This document shows positions 10,310 to 22,287 of a stretch of DNA of 64,000 nt, piece by piece; within the stretch, counting starts at the first letter, position 1, and each line of letters opens with the position of its first letter. The translations under genes and the position numbers were made by a program. The notes below the pieces were generated by a model. The model saw only the letters and a list, made by a program, of their open reading frames with translations, was not told where the DNA came from and did no database searches. Source of the DNA: Cryptomeria japonica (taxonomy: Eukaryota > Streptophyta > Pinopsida > Cupressales > Cupressaceae); assembly GCF_030272615.1 (NCBI RefSeq), contig NC_081408.1, forward strand, positions 311,879,118 to 311,943,117, in the 5' to 3' direction.

Positions 10310-11433
10310 TATAATACCCTAAAAATGGTCATCTAAACCATGAGCCCCTAATCTTGACAACGTCACCAAGGTCCTAACCAAAGGCAATTAAATAAATCTT
10401 GAGCACACAATTAATTTCTAAAATCATCAATGTCACATGGAAAATTAATCAACCAATATTAATTAAATATTTATTTAATTAATTAAATCATTCCAAGTAA
10501 ATCATTTTAAACAATTATCTTATTTATTTTAATTAAATATCTTTTGCATATTTAATTAAATAAATCAATTTGCCATTAAATCATCAAAAAAAGGAATTAA
10601 TTTACAAAAAGAGATTTATTACAAAAAGAGGAATTGGAAATTATGAGCACAAATCTTCAAAAAAGGAAACAAATCATGAAAGAGGAATTGGAAATTATGA
10701 GCACAAATCTTCAAAAATGGAAATAAATCAAAAAAGGAATTAATTGACCAAGAAAGAATTAAAAATTTGAGAAAAGAAATCAATTGGAGATAATCTTGAA
10801 AAAACAAATTAAAAATTGATAAATAATCTCAGAGAAAGCAATTAAAACAATTAAATATTAAAATTGAATAAAATAGAGAATAAATCAGTTTTTTCCTGAT
10901 TTTATCTTAATTTTAGTTCAATTTCCTTTAAAACTGAGAAAAGAATCCAATCACATCAATTTACCTGGATTGTGCTTCCTCTTGGAAAATCTTGACCACT
11001 CATCATCATTTGATCTCAGTTTTTGGTTTCTTTTTGAACTTTCTATAAATTCAGGCTCTCATCTCTCATTCAAAGATCCTAAAGAATATATTGTTATTAT
11101 ACTATTTTTGCTCTAGATTCATTGAGAATATTACATATTAATTATTTCATATTGATTAAATCATTTAGCTTAATATTGCAAAAATCATGTTAGATTAATC
11201 TTGCCTCCATCTAGCTAATATCATGCTCATATAGATTAAATCCTTCATCTTGGTGTAGTCTAGTCACTGATATTGCTAATAATCTAAGAGCAATCTTATA
11301 CTCGCATCTTTTAGAAGGCAATGGGTCGATTTGTTATGGTTTTCATATTCATATTATATATGTCTAACCATGCATGTAATGACTTGATTGAAGTGTTGTG
11401 CTTGCAGATACAGGTCCACTTTTCACACACACA
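10310..11433 (+). repeat. E4 5' LTR
   Basis: It starts TATAATACCC (the 3' copy keeps TGTAATACCC, so TG mutated to TA) and ends CACACACACA. Hand comparison with the 3' LTR gives about 31 substitutions over 1.12 kb, just under 3%. A TATA box, ttctataaattc, lies near 11041 with pyrimidine-rich sequence downstream. Two ~54-bp direct repeats (GAATTGGAAATTATGAGCAC) start at 10631 and 10685. Confidence 0.93.
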
Positions 11434-11437
11434 TTTC

Positions 11438-11455
11438 TAGCGCCCATCGTGGGGC
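11438..11455 (+). promoter_or_regulatory. E4 probable primer binding site
   Basis: The string tagcgcccatcgtggggc follows the LTR after four bases. It resembles the TGGCGCC-type primer sites of Tat and Athila gypsy elements with one G-to-A change in the TGG. I have not assigned the exact tRNA. Confidence 0.55.
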
Positions 11456-13734
11456 AGAAAATTACTTTTTCAGCCTCAAAATCATTTTTTTTATCCTACT
11501 GTCCGTACAGTCTTTGCGAAATATCGTTTGAGTAGTTTCACTGCATCGTACGACATTATATTGACACCTATAGTTTGTCATACAAAACAAGATTATATCC
11601 TATAAATTATCATACGAATCAGAATATGGACTCGTACGACATACTAATTCTATTATATTACTTCGTTCTATGTTGATTTATGACTCGTACAACATACTAC
11701 TTATGCTATCTTCTGTCATTCTATATTGATTTCTAACCCGTACGATAAAAGCGTTCTGTCATTCCATTTTATGAGGATTGTCGTACGATTCTGTTTTATG
11801 ATAGAATAAAAAAATAGATTACTTTTCAGGGTTTTTCTTGAATTAAGTTTTGATTATGCTAATGCTGACCCTGAATTGTCTTCTATCTGCCTGAGATTTT
11901 CACAGCCTAACCAATTTCTTGCAGGACACTTGTCAAACAATTTATCAATCAAACATACGCTTATCAAAGAATAAAAACAACATGACTACTAATGCGTTGT
12001 TTTTGCAGGTTGCCTAAAGAGAAAATCGACCAAATATCGTGTATTCTTTAAATTCATTTTTAGGCACTTAAATTGCTATCTGGTTAAAGAACAAATCTAT
12101 CTTTCGTGTTTTTCAGAAAAATCTAAGAGGTAGGAGAGTATGCTCTTGTCTTTTATAGACAATCAGAAATCTAGACCCTCGAAGCTTTTTTCAAGTTTTG
12201 AGATTTGTGTACCTTTAGCGAGCCTATCATAGTGGGAAAAAGTAATCACCCTGTGAGAACGACCCAAGTGAGTATAGCTGGACCTAAGCATTCCAACTTA
12301 CTATAATAAATAGGTCTCTGGTGATTAAAGTTTCAGAGGATGGGATTATTTGAGTTTTCTCTTTGAGATCTCTCATATCGAGCATTTTGTAGGGCCTCAC
12401 GGTCTCAATCACATTTACGTGACTACAACTTGTTTCGGTATCTTGTCGGGCTATAGCCTCAATCATGCTTGCATGACTTCAAGGGGTAATTTCAAACAGA
12501 ATTCTTGACTAAGAACTATAAATTATAAGCTACCTGATTCACCTCCGAAAGGTTGATAATCTTTGTGCAAGAGAGATAGTAACTCTCCCAAGACACTTGC
12601 CATATCGTGCCCCCATTAGCATTTGGAGTCAGCTAATACGGCATTGAGAATCCATTGCACGAGACTTAGTGGCCATATTCTGATTAGCTATTGGGTGTGT
12701 ACCTAAGTCAGCAAGCAAAGGTTTTCTTCTCTAAGCCAACTTTCATAGGGTTTGCATGTTGTGATTGGAGTTACTATTTATACTGCGTGTTTTCTGCGTT
12801 TTCATCCCCGAAACTAAAACTGGAATACTAAAACTAAAGAAAACAAATCAACAAACTCAGTGATCAAAACTCTGTTCGTGTCATGAACTAGTCCATCCTG
12901 GTCAAAAATCAGTCCATCTCAGAATTGGTTATACTCAGTTGTCATACCTAGTCATTGAAAAACTCAGAATTTTTAGTCCTTGCTATGTGAACAGTCATAC
13001 GAGTCTGCTAAATTGTCGTCCTAAGGTCAATCCTCTGTCGTACGAAACCCAATAGTCTATCATTTCAAGCTAAATCCTATGTCGTATGAAACATAACTGC
13101 TCAGAATTATTTGTCATTCGGGATCTACCCATTTGTCATACGGTACTAGGCAACAACTCGTACAAAACATAACTGTTGTCGTCCTAAACCTGTTATACTG
13201 TCATACGATCTCAGAAATACAATCGTACGAGTCTCTGATTTTGCCAGACCAGAACAATCAAACCTGTCCAAAATAGTTTACAGCGAGCCTAAAACTAGTT
13301 ATCATCTTCCTGAGCATAAACACCCTTGATAGTGTACCTCAGCTGTTGCGTTGCACAATTTTGTCGATCATCTTTAAGCTAGTTCAAACAAACATCTTAT
13401 CAAACCTAAGTTAACTTAGATAACGTCTTACATAGGATAGACCATTCCTAAAACCAGACCAGATCTTAGTTACTTCTCTCAATCACTACGTTAAACGAAT
13501 TACTAGCTACAATTTGATCTTGACTTCTGCAAAATATTTGGCTCTCGGTCCTATCGGTTACAAATGCCTGTTCAAACCAGAAATTCTCACAGCAAAAGAG
13601 ACAAAGAAAAAGAAACACCCTTTTTTTCAAAAGACAATCCATTCTTCAAAGAAAACCCCTTTTACAATAAACCTTCCTCGTCATAGATACTAGTTTATGA
13701 TATATCGATCTTTGGTCAGCCCTTATCTCCCACC
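11456..13734 (+). other. E4 long 5' leader
   Basis: About 2.3 kb without a long frame. It holds many copies of a TCGTACGA-like palindromic motif, for example at 11546, 11634, 11693, 11738, 11780, 13036, 13083, 13202 and 13224, often as gTCGTACGAc or variants with one change. Long leaders before gag are common in Tat/Ogre elements. Confidence 0.6.
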
Positions 13735-15110
13735 ATGTCTGGGGAAAGACAAGAAAGAGAAGCTAGTAAATGAAACACTCACGAAGATTTCAGCAATCAT
13801 GCTAGTGATAGTGATTCCTCATCAACTGAATCTAAGCTTCCTAAACCTCCTGAAGATGAAGTACATAGATGTCAGAATGATAAAGAATTCCAGAAAATGA
13901 TGAAGGTCATCATGGCTAGGGAAAAAGAAGACTATTTCCTAGAATTAGCAAAACAAGGCTCCAAACTCCCTACTGGTTATAATGTGGAGGCCGTCATCGC
14001 TAAAGAGGAAGAGACACCATGGGGGAAAATAAGCAAATAAATGCAAGCATTACAAACTACGGTCACAAGAATAGAAGACAAAGATAAAATGCCAAAACAA
14101 TATTCTTTGGACACAATATGCCCATTCCCATTTGACAAAAACCTTTACATGTCTCCATTTCCTTCACGAGTTGAGATCCCAAAATTTGACAAATATGATG
14201 GTACCTTAGATCCTCAAGATCATTTCAGAGAGTTTTGTTCCGCTTGTATGGAGGTCATGCACAATCAAACGTACCTCATGCACCTTTTCCCAAGGAGTTT
14301 AGGGGGTCAAGCAATGGAATGGTTCGCAAGCCTACCCAAAGGGATAAAAATGTTTAAAGAACTAATCCAACTATTTTTACAACAATACTCATACAATATT
14401 AGTCACCCAATCACTATGATAGAGCTTTGCAATACCAAACAAAAGATAGGAGAACCCTTTCTCACTTTCCTCCAACGATGGAGAAAGATGTTCTCTAGAT
14501 ATTCACGGACTATCCCAGATCTTGAGAAAATGGATATCTTTGTCAACAACTTAGTCCTTGAATTGAAGTACAGTGTCCAAATGCAAGTACACCCTTCATT
14601 CAACAAAATGGTAGATAATGCCCTCAGAATGGAAGAAGTGCTTATCAAAAAGGGAGATATATCACTTTGGAAAGAAACATCACAAGGTTCTAGCTCTAAA
14701 GAAAAGAGTAAATACTAGAAATATGGAAAGGATAGCAATAAGAATGTCGTTAATGATGGAGTGGTAGATACTGTCCAAGAAAAAACAAAATCCACAATAT
14801 TTAACTTGGCCAGTGGCACGCAAGCACTCAAGGTAGCTGAAACTACGACAAAGAATCCCCCAAAGAAAACAAGAGAATGGTTTAAAGAAAAACCTTGGCT
14901 TTCAAAGCCTAAGCGTGATTTTACTCCTCTAGATGAATCATATGAATCAACTTTTAAAACTTTGTTTGCAAATAATCTGATAACATTGCCAGTCAATTTT
15001 AGACCATATGACCCAGAAATTAGACCCAAATGGTGGAGAGAAAATGAATACTATGAATATCATCGGAACAAGGGACATAACATAAACAATTGCATGAAAC
15101 TCCGACAAAA
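13735..15110 (+). pseudogene. E4 gag
   Basis: ATG at 13735 (context accATGtct) opens MSGERQEREASK. The Gag core is recognised by FDKYDGTLDPQDHFREF (~14188), QAMEWFASLP and EPFLTFLQRW. A zinc-knuckle-like region at ~15048-15090 reads YEYHRNKGHNINNC, with its first cysteines lost. The frame is interrupted by stops at 13771 (TGA), 14038 (TAA) and 14716 (TAG), but there is no frameshift. At about 15106-15112 Gag passes in frame into the tail of the first RNase H, without protease or RT. Confidence 0.85.
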
Positions 15111-15354
15111 ATTAAGGCACTATATGTTAGCACACTCCATTAAACTAGTAGCCAAGATTGTTCCGCTCAAATATCTTCTCAGTAAAGCAACGCTTATAGG
15201 AAGACTGGCTAAATGGGTCATGGTTCTTATTGAATTTGATATCGAATATGAGGAACGTAAAGCCATCAAAGGATAGGTTATTGCAGACCAACTTGTTGAT
15301 GCTCCACTTGAAGATAGTCAACCTCTGCATATAGAATTCCTAGATGAATCAATC
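15111..15354 (+). pseudogene. E4 remnant of the RT-linked RNase H and connection
   Basis: KLRHYMLAHSIKLVAKIVPL, then GRLAKWVM, EFDIEY, KAIKG and IADQL match the end of the first RNase H of Tat polymerases. All of protease and the RT palm upstream are absent. The frame is continuous with gag; the stop at 15274 (TAG) sits where KGQ is conserved, so CAG became TAG. Confidence 0.8.
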
Positions 15355-15837
15355 ATGCACCTTATTGAACAATCATGGAAGATGTTCTTTGATGGGTCTT
15401 TCACTCAACATGGTTCTAGTGTTGGAATACTTTTTATTATTCCTCAGAAATATTCAATTCTGAAAGCTTACAATATTCTCTTCCCTTGCACAAACAACAT
15501 TGCAGAATATGAAGCTTTGGTAAATGGGATCAAGCTAGCCATCGAGTGGAAGATAGCTGAATTACACATCTATGGAGATTCTCAATTCATTATCAACCAT
15601 ATCAATGATCTATATCAAACAAGAGATGAGAAACTGATGCCTTATAAGAGAATGGTGGATGATCTCAAGAAATACTTTACCTTCATATCATTTCAGCAGA
15701 TCCCCAAAACAACAAATAGAGCAGCGGATGCAATGGCCACTTTGGCATCTATACCACAACTACAGGAGTCTAATTTTCACTTTGAATTCCTAGTGGAAGA
15801 GTTACATTACCCTGCCTATGATTCTCCCAAGTCCTAG
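15355..15837 (+). pseudogene. E4 second RNase H (aRNH)
   Basis: This is an RNase H fold with all four acidic catalytic positions visible: D in FFDGSF (~15385), E in AEYEAL, D in IYGDSQF and D in RAADAMATLA (~15725). It lies between RT and integrase, as in Tat elements, and would degrade the RNA strand of the DNA-RNA hybrid. It is in the same frame as gag. The stop at 15835-15837 (TAG) probably interrupts a once continuous polyprotein. Confidence 0.85.
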
Positions 15838-17127
15838 ATGGTATGTTCTATTGTTGGACATGACTCATCTCGTTATAGCCACATTTATTCTTACCTGCAT
15901 GACCAAGTTGTCCCTACTAATCTTTCCCGAAATGAAAAAAGGAACCTAATCCAAAACGTGTCACGATATGTCATTATTGCTAACAACCTATTCAGATGAG
16001 GTTTAGATAATACTTTTCTTAGATGTCTAGAAACTGAGGAGTCCCAACGCGCATTATCTGAGGTTCATGAAGGTGTTTGTGGATCCCATTCAAACGGTCT
16101 AACTTTAGCACGAAAACTACTAAGGGCTGGCTACTATTGGCCAGACATGGAGAAAGAAGCTATAAAATTTGCTAAAACCTGTGAAAAGTGTCAATTGCAT
16201 GGGCACCTTATACACGCTCCAGCAAGGGATCTCCTACCCTTTGTGACACACTAGCCCTTTCAACAGTGGGCATTTGATCTAATTGGCCAAATATATTCTT
16301 CATCATCTAATGGACACAAATTTATTATCACTGCCACTGAGTACTTCACTAAGTGGGTAGAAGCAGTTCCGCTCATCAAGGCAACCAAAAAACAAGTAGC
16401 TCTATTTATTCTTAATTATATCATCTGCAGGTATGGTATACCTTCATCCATTATAACTGACAATGGAGGACAATTCAAGAACAAAGATCTAGATGATCTC
16501 TGTGATAAGTTGAAAATCAAACAACACTGGTCCTTAGTATATTACCCTCAAGGTAATGGACAAGCAAAGGCATCTAACAAAAACCTACTGACTATCTTAC
16601 ACAGAACAGTGAACAAATCCAGGAAGGATTGACATCTGCAGCTCAATCCTGCACTGTGGGCTTATAGAACAAGTATCAGAACACCTACTAGGGCTACACC
16701 TTTTTCTCTAGTGTATGGGTTCGAAGCAGTATTACCTATTGAAGTAGAAATACCATCTCTAAGAGTTTCCTTGCAAGGTCTTGTTACTGATGAAGACTAT
16801 AGAATATCTAGATTGCAACAGCTCGAATTGCTGGATGAGCGTCGACAAGTGGCATTTGATCATCTCAGAGTGTATCAAAAGAGAATGTCCAGAGGATATA
16901 ACAAGAAGGTTCGACATCAAGAATTTCAGGTTGGTGACCTAGTCTTGAGAGAAAATCCTAAAAATCAACAGTTTCAAGACAACAAAGGGAAGTTTGAACC
17001 CAACTGGCTGGGTCCCTATATCATTACTGCAACTTTTGGCTCTGGTGCCTATCAACTCTCAACATCAGAAGGAGAATAGCTCCACGAATCGATCAACACC
17101 ATCCATCTGAAGAAATTCCTCACCTAA
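15838..17127 (+). pseudogene. E4 integrase
   Basis: The HHCC zinc-binding module is visible (HEGVCGSH ... CEKCQ, ~16065-16195). The core starts at WAFDLIGQI (~16267), with the second Asp in TDNGGQF (~16459). The third catalytic position reads GQAKASNKN (~16559), where the family has Glu, so the DDE triad is broken by E-to-K. The C-terminal GDLVLRENP...WLGPYII module is present. Stops are at 15997, 16252, 16630 and 17077, all in one frame, with a terminal TAA at 17125-17127. Confidence 0.88.
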
Positions 17128-18770
17128 ATATTCTCTGCTCCAACAGCTTATACAGTGAAAAAGTCTTGAAGAAATCATAAAAATCAGAAAAAGTCCTAAA
17201 CAAAATCCGAAAAATAAAAAAAAGTCCTGAAAAAATCCTAAAAATCAGAAAAAGTCCTGAAGAAATCCAAAAAAAAAAAAAAGGAAAAAAAAAAGGGAAA
17301 AAGAGAGAAAATGCCTTGGTGAAAACCTGGTAAAAAAGCACCTTGGTAAAAAAAAATAAAAATGCATCTTTGCCAAGCAGGTGAAAACCTAGCAAACAAG
17401 CACCTCTTGTACTCAAGTGCTCCATCTATCAATGCAACGTTGGCATTCCTGCTTTCATGCATCTTTGCTTTTGCTTGTACATATCTTTTGGTCACTTTCG
17501 TGACATCCTGGTTCGTTAGAACCTTCATGGCTTAAAACCGATCAATGTCCTAGTCTTAGGGTAATCGACCAAGCACATTACATGTCCTAAGCAGTATCAA
17601 CCAAGTCAACCTTACGTCAGTAAAACCTGGTCATCCACTCTGAGTCAATTACCTGTCTCTTGACTACTGAAGAGTTTTATCACTAAGTTAACAAGCAAAA
17701 TATTACTGAAAACAATCACTAAGCTGTTTGAGATATGCATGGAAATTTTCTTTGTGTATTGTCTTTTATATTGGTTTTCGATTATTATCCCTCTGAGTAA
17801 CTCGAGGAAGTCTATCTTGACTAAGAGGAGCAAGGATTGGGGGCATAATATTTCTTTGTTTTCTGCTTGTAGGAATGATCTCGAAACATCTGTGATAAGA
17901 GCCTTCACATCAAGGTGAAATCACCTCACATACCTCGAATCCGCTTATTTGAATGCTACAGGGAGGTTCCCATCATTTCTTTGTCTGTTTTGAGGGAATT
18001 TCTTTATTGTGAAATCTGGGTCCATGCGTAATCTATCCAAGGATATGAAGGAAAAAGGGTCATTGCGGACAAGATAATTAATATTGCACATGAACAACAA
18101 GGAACTTTAATTTGCCTACTATAATTGTAAAACTCTCAATGATGATAAATAAGCTTTTCAAAGTCCAGTGACTAGGTTTAGGTAGCATCTCATTTTACAT
18201 ATCATTTTGCATTTCATTCTGCATTTTGTGAATTTAGAGTGATTTTGGCATAATAACAATAATCTCTATATCGTATGAATGAGACTTGGAAGCTTCATCA
18301 TTTCTTCTCTAAGTGGTCTCTTTTCATTTTTTCTCTGATCGAGTACTTGTGTTTTGAGATGTTAGCTGCATACATGAGCATCTTATATAGATTCATACAT
18401 TCCCTATCATTCATTTGCATTCATCTTATTGCATAGAAAAATAAACATTTGCATTACTCATTACTCATTCATATTCATTTATTTGCATATGAAAAGAAAG
18501 AAAAATAAGACATCCATATTCATTTGCATTCATACATTCATGCTAAAAAGAAATGCATACATATAAAATAAAGCATATAAAGACATCTCATAAACGAATC
18601 AACACAAGTACGATGAAGTCAAATTGGATCTCGTATATATATCATGTCAAGTATAAGAGTACAAAATGATGTCGAATGACATATACAAACTCCCATCAGA
18701 GCAAGAATCACATAGGCTACAAAAAATGGGTGTGTCTACAAAGAATATCCAAGCTACAACAAAAAATAAT
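17128..18770 (+). other. E4 spacer between pol and the antisense gene
   Basis: No coding seen. At 17164-17282 a ~31-bp A-rich unit built on AGTCCTGAAGAAATC is repeated four times, followed by loose repeats of CACCTTGGTGAAAACC (17310-17405). The rest, to 18660, is AT-rich, with CATTCAT/CATTTGCAT-type runs at 18400-18560. It would include the 3' untranslated region of the antisense gene. Confidence 0.6.
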
Positions 18771-21162
18771 CTAGCTCGCACCCTCTCCCTCATCGCCTGG
18801 TGGAGGAGGAGGAGCCTGATGCTCGGGATCCTATCGAGGCACCCGAGCTCCCTCTAACCATGCCATATACCGTGAGTAGGGTATCACCTACTGAGCAATA
18901 GGAACTACAACACTATATGCGGTCACATAATAAGCTACCCTACTACTCTGGTGGAGGACTTCCTATCGCGGGGGCTCTATCTCTACTCTCAGCACTGCGA
19001 TCTGGCGATCATGCTAGGTCCTCACCTCAACAAGCTGGTGATCCCGCTTGGCCCTCACCTCGGCTAGCTGCCAGTCTCACTCCGCCAGTTGAGTTTGAGC
19101 CACTATCAACTGTGACTTTAGCTCTGCAAGACATGCCCTCATCGACCGTCCAGTGTCTGTCCCCTACTCTCTCGTAGGCTCTCCACCCCCATCTCCACCT
19201 GTGGCTCCATCCTTCTCATCCCACCACTGCCAGACCTGTCTCGAAGCTGCTCGCTCCTCCTCAGTCCCACCCAATCTCACTCCTACTCCTCCTAGGGATC
19301 CTCCCTCACCCCGCTGCTGTCCACCCTCAGCTGGCACCCTGCTGCTACTAGCACCAGGATCACCACCTGTCCGCCTCGAAGCCTCGGCTCTCTGTCCCTG
19401 CCTCTGGCCCTGTCCCTATCCCTGTACTGGTGTGGGGGCACCATCCTCAGCATCCTCAATACGAGGAGCCTGCTCACCCGGATCTATGAATTGCGAGAAT
19501 GGATGCTGCTAAAAATAATCTCTATATTGGAGCAATACCCTCGCATCCACTACATCATCTATGTAATCCCACCTCAGGAGGTGTAAACCAGTCAGCTCCT
19601 CCATCACCAAAGCATAAGACAACCGTGAAGACCACCCTTGTCTCTCCTTATCTGCACACCATGCATAAGCTGTGTACTCCTCCAAGATCCCCTGAGGCCG
19701 TCCATACTGCCTCATCACTCGAGAAACGATGAATCACTCCACAATGGTCTGTGACCTCCCGATCAATAGGCATGTAACAAAAAGGTCCCTGCAGACTAGC
19801 CACCAGTCATCCCACAGCTCCAAGCCTCTATACGGTCTCCATACAATGACTATCAGGTCATCGAGCTGCCATCTCCAAAAATCTGTCTTGCCCAGATGGG
19901 GCTGTGTAATATATCCGACATACCTATATATGATCGACTGCCCGAGTTCTCTACTGTCATCTACTATGGGCCGACAAACGAGAAGGTGCTCCCAAGCCCA
20001 CACCTACAAAATATATACACCGGCGGCCATGCTCCACCCATCTCTATACACAATCTCATGCATCTCTTGATACATGTGGGCTAATAAACACGAACCCCAG
20101 CCAAGTCTCTGAGGGGTCTCTATCAACCTCTCTAGCATCCGACCCCATCCGCACTGAAAGCCCTGCTGCCCTCTATCTGGCATCAGAAAATAGCCTATAA
20201 ACCCCGCTAGAATGCATGCCAGAGGATACTCCTCACTATACCTGCTCATAAGTATGTCCCAACTCATGGAATGAGTCAAAATGTCAGGATCACCGAAGAC
20301 ATGCCTCACTGCGTGTAATCCTGGAAGGTGCCTTGAATCATAATCCACCTTATCCCTAGCAAAAGGGATACAGAGGATCCTATATACATCCTCAAGGAGT
20401 GATAGTCAACTCCCCCACTGGTAGATGAAACGTGTTATGCTCCGAATGAAAACGCTCTACCAATGTCGTGAGCATCCCGTGGTTCACACAGATATCAGGT
20501 AATCTCAACAAATGAGTCAAGCCGCACAAGTCAATATGAGCCTGCTCAACCTCAGATAAATATCACACTCATGCCATAGTAGGAGGATAAACACATCTGA
20601 ATAGCATAGGAGGTAATCGAACCTGCAAAAACCCAACAACGAAGCATCAAAAAACATTCCAAATGAGCCTACAAGAGAAGCAAAACATCACACAAATCCA
20701 ACTAAGTCAAATACAAAATCAAAATTTCATGTTTACACCTTCAAAAATGCTCACTGTCTCTCGAATGACAAAACACAGATAAGCAACATCTCATACGAGC
20801 CAGGATTAGCTTTCGCACAACAAAACAACCTCAAACGACAAACTTTTAGACCACGCATGACAAAATGGTCTTTTTATGGACCTGTCGTACGACACACGGG
20901 TGGCCCTAGAATGACAAATCTAATGGGTTCAAAAGATGAAAGAAATTTTACCAGTTACTCATACAAAACAGGATCCTGTCTCGCACGATAAACTGTGATG
21001 CTCGACCCCAAACATGCGAAAAACTTGCAAAATGAACAAAAAAATTCAAAATTGAAAACATAAACAGGCTTAAGATCGATCACTTACCGTTGGTTCATAG
21101 TTTTGGGGTCGATTATGTCTTCTCTAGCACTCGAATCGATGCTGACGAGAAGGGACCACCAT
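18771..21162 (-). pseudogene. Antisense plant mobile domain (PMD) gene in E4, two exons
   Basis: The minus-strand gene has exon 1 at 21162-21088 (ATG in aaaATGGtgg, 25 codons), an intron at 21087-20623, and exon 2 from 20622 to the TAG at 18773-18771. The join is phase 0 and keeps the PMD frame. PMD hallmarks are LTHLLRLPDICVNHGMLTTL (~20548-20489), ERFHSEHNTFHLPVGELTIT, RHLPGLHAVRHVFGDPDIL, VWAWEHLLVCRP (~20003) and VIVWRPYRGLELWDDWW. A Gly/Gln/Arg/Glu-rich linker (~19470-19150), a predicted coiled coil (AELKSQL...QLAEWDWQLAEVRAK) and a Pro-rich tail with PPPPPGDEGEG follow. Damage is about twelve nonsense codons (21126, 20006 and 19511 among them) and one frameshift near 20398. PMD proteins of Arabidopsis (MAIN, MAIL1) act in gene silencing, and the domain is known from transposons. 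Confidence 0.85.
20623..21087 (-). other. Intron of the antisense PMD gene
   Basis: The donor AACG|GTAAGTG (minus strand, 21087) and acceptor TTTTTGCAG|G (ending 20623) match plant consensus. Removing 465 bp joins codon ACG to GTT in phase with the PMD frame. The intron carries TCGTACGA-type motifs (best copy near 20883) like those in the E4 leader. Confidence 0.75.
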
Positions 21163-21235
21163 TTTCTTCACAGAAGGTTTTTTGAATTTTCAAACTTGGA
21201 GGGTTAAAATGAATTGAAAATGACACTTTTGTCCC

Positions 21236-21242
21236 ATATATA
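21236..21242 (-). promoter_or_regulatory. TATA box of the antisense PMD gene
   Basis: On the minus strand GGCTATATATGGGAC lies about 75 bp upstream of the ATG at 21162, a normal spacing for a TATA box, a start near 21205 and a short 5' leader. Confidence 0.6.
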
Positions 21243-22274
21243 GCCAAAAACCTAATTTTTCAACTTGTTCCGATGGACACAAAAATTGTACTCTTAGCTA
21301 ATTTGGTCGTTCTGATTCCATTTTTGGGATCGAAATCAAAATTCAAGATCATTTTGCTAGTCAATTTCAGAATTTGGACCACTTAGCGTTCTTTTCATCA
21401 AAGCTTCTTCTTTCTTTAACTTTGCGCTCAATTTCTTGCAAAAATTTTCAAAAAAAAAAATTCCTCTGAATCAATTTGTGTTCAACTCATTATCATTGCT
21501 CAAAATTGCCTATCATCATGTACCCTCTCTATCTTTCGATTTTGCTCCTGAGGGGGCATACTCATGACCTTATGACCTCACATTCTTCAATGTCGAGAAA
21601 ATTTTCAAATCTTCACCGAAAGTCAAGCAAAAAATCTTTTTCAACTAAAGAAAATCAATCAAATAAGACCTCATCACTAGGGGCATCTCAACTTCATCGC
21701 TTTATATCAAGTTGAGATCTCTCAATCATCTGAATCAAATCAATCTCTAGGGGCATATCAGTTTCATCGCTTCATATCAAGCTAATATTGTCTTTATCTG
21801 AATCAATCTCTTAATGTTAATCAGTTTCATCAATTTTCATCAAGCTGATTATTCGTTTAAACTCAATCAAGGGTTTAAAGAGTATCTTTGATCACACTCA
21901 ATCTAAGCAGGTGTTCAGTATTCGTCTCTTTGGATCAAGCTGGATAGTTTATCTTCGCTCATCATATCTTGATCAATCAAGTTCAAGATCAATTTTTATC
22001 ATCACTCGTTGTATCTAAGTTCAATCAAGTTCTAGATCAGTAAGATCTACTTCTTGATCAATCAAGTTCAAGTTTGGTATCTTTGTTTTGTATCATTCCT
22101 AAGTTCAATCAAGTTTGGGAATGGTATCGCTTTAATCAGACTTCATTCAGCTTCGTCCCTTCGAAACAAGCTAAACACCTCACTTTTCATCTAGTTCTTG
22201 ATCAATCAAGATCAGAACTGGTATCTCCTAGACATCAACTATTCTTTCAACCAACGCGTTGCTCGCAAATTAAT
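21243..22274 (+). other. E4 region between the antisense gene and the 3' LTR
   Basis: No coding. It has two or three ~65-bp repeats containing CTAGGGGCATxTCA...TTCATCGCTT (21678, 21752) and a cluster of GATCAATCAAGTTCAAGATC units (21971-22220), separated by AT-rich sequence. It would supply upstream sequence for the antisense promoter. Confidence 0.55.
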
Positions 22275-22287
22275 TCAAAGGGGCAAA
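22275..22287 (+). promoter_or_regulatory. E4 polypurine tract
   Basis: The tract ttcaaaggggcaaa immediately precedes the TG of the 3' LTR. Confidence 0.8.

Noticed and set aside
17120-17528. Minus-strand Phe-rich open frames
   Set aside because: They result from the A-rich tandem repeats at 17164-17300.
19153-20084. Several plus-strand open frames, Pro/Ser/Cys-rich
   Set aside because: They are shadows of the minus-strand PMD gene, whose protein motifs and codon pattern are clear; the plus-strand products have no recognisable content.
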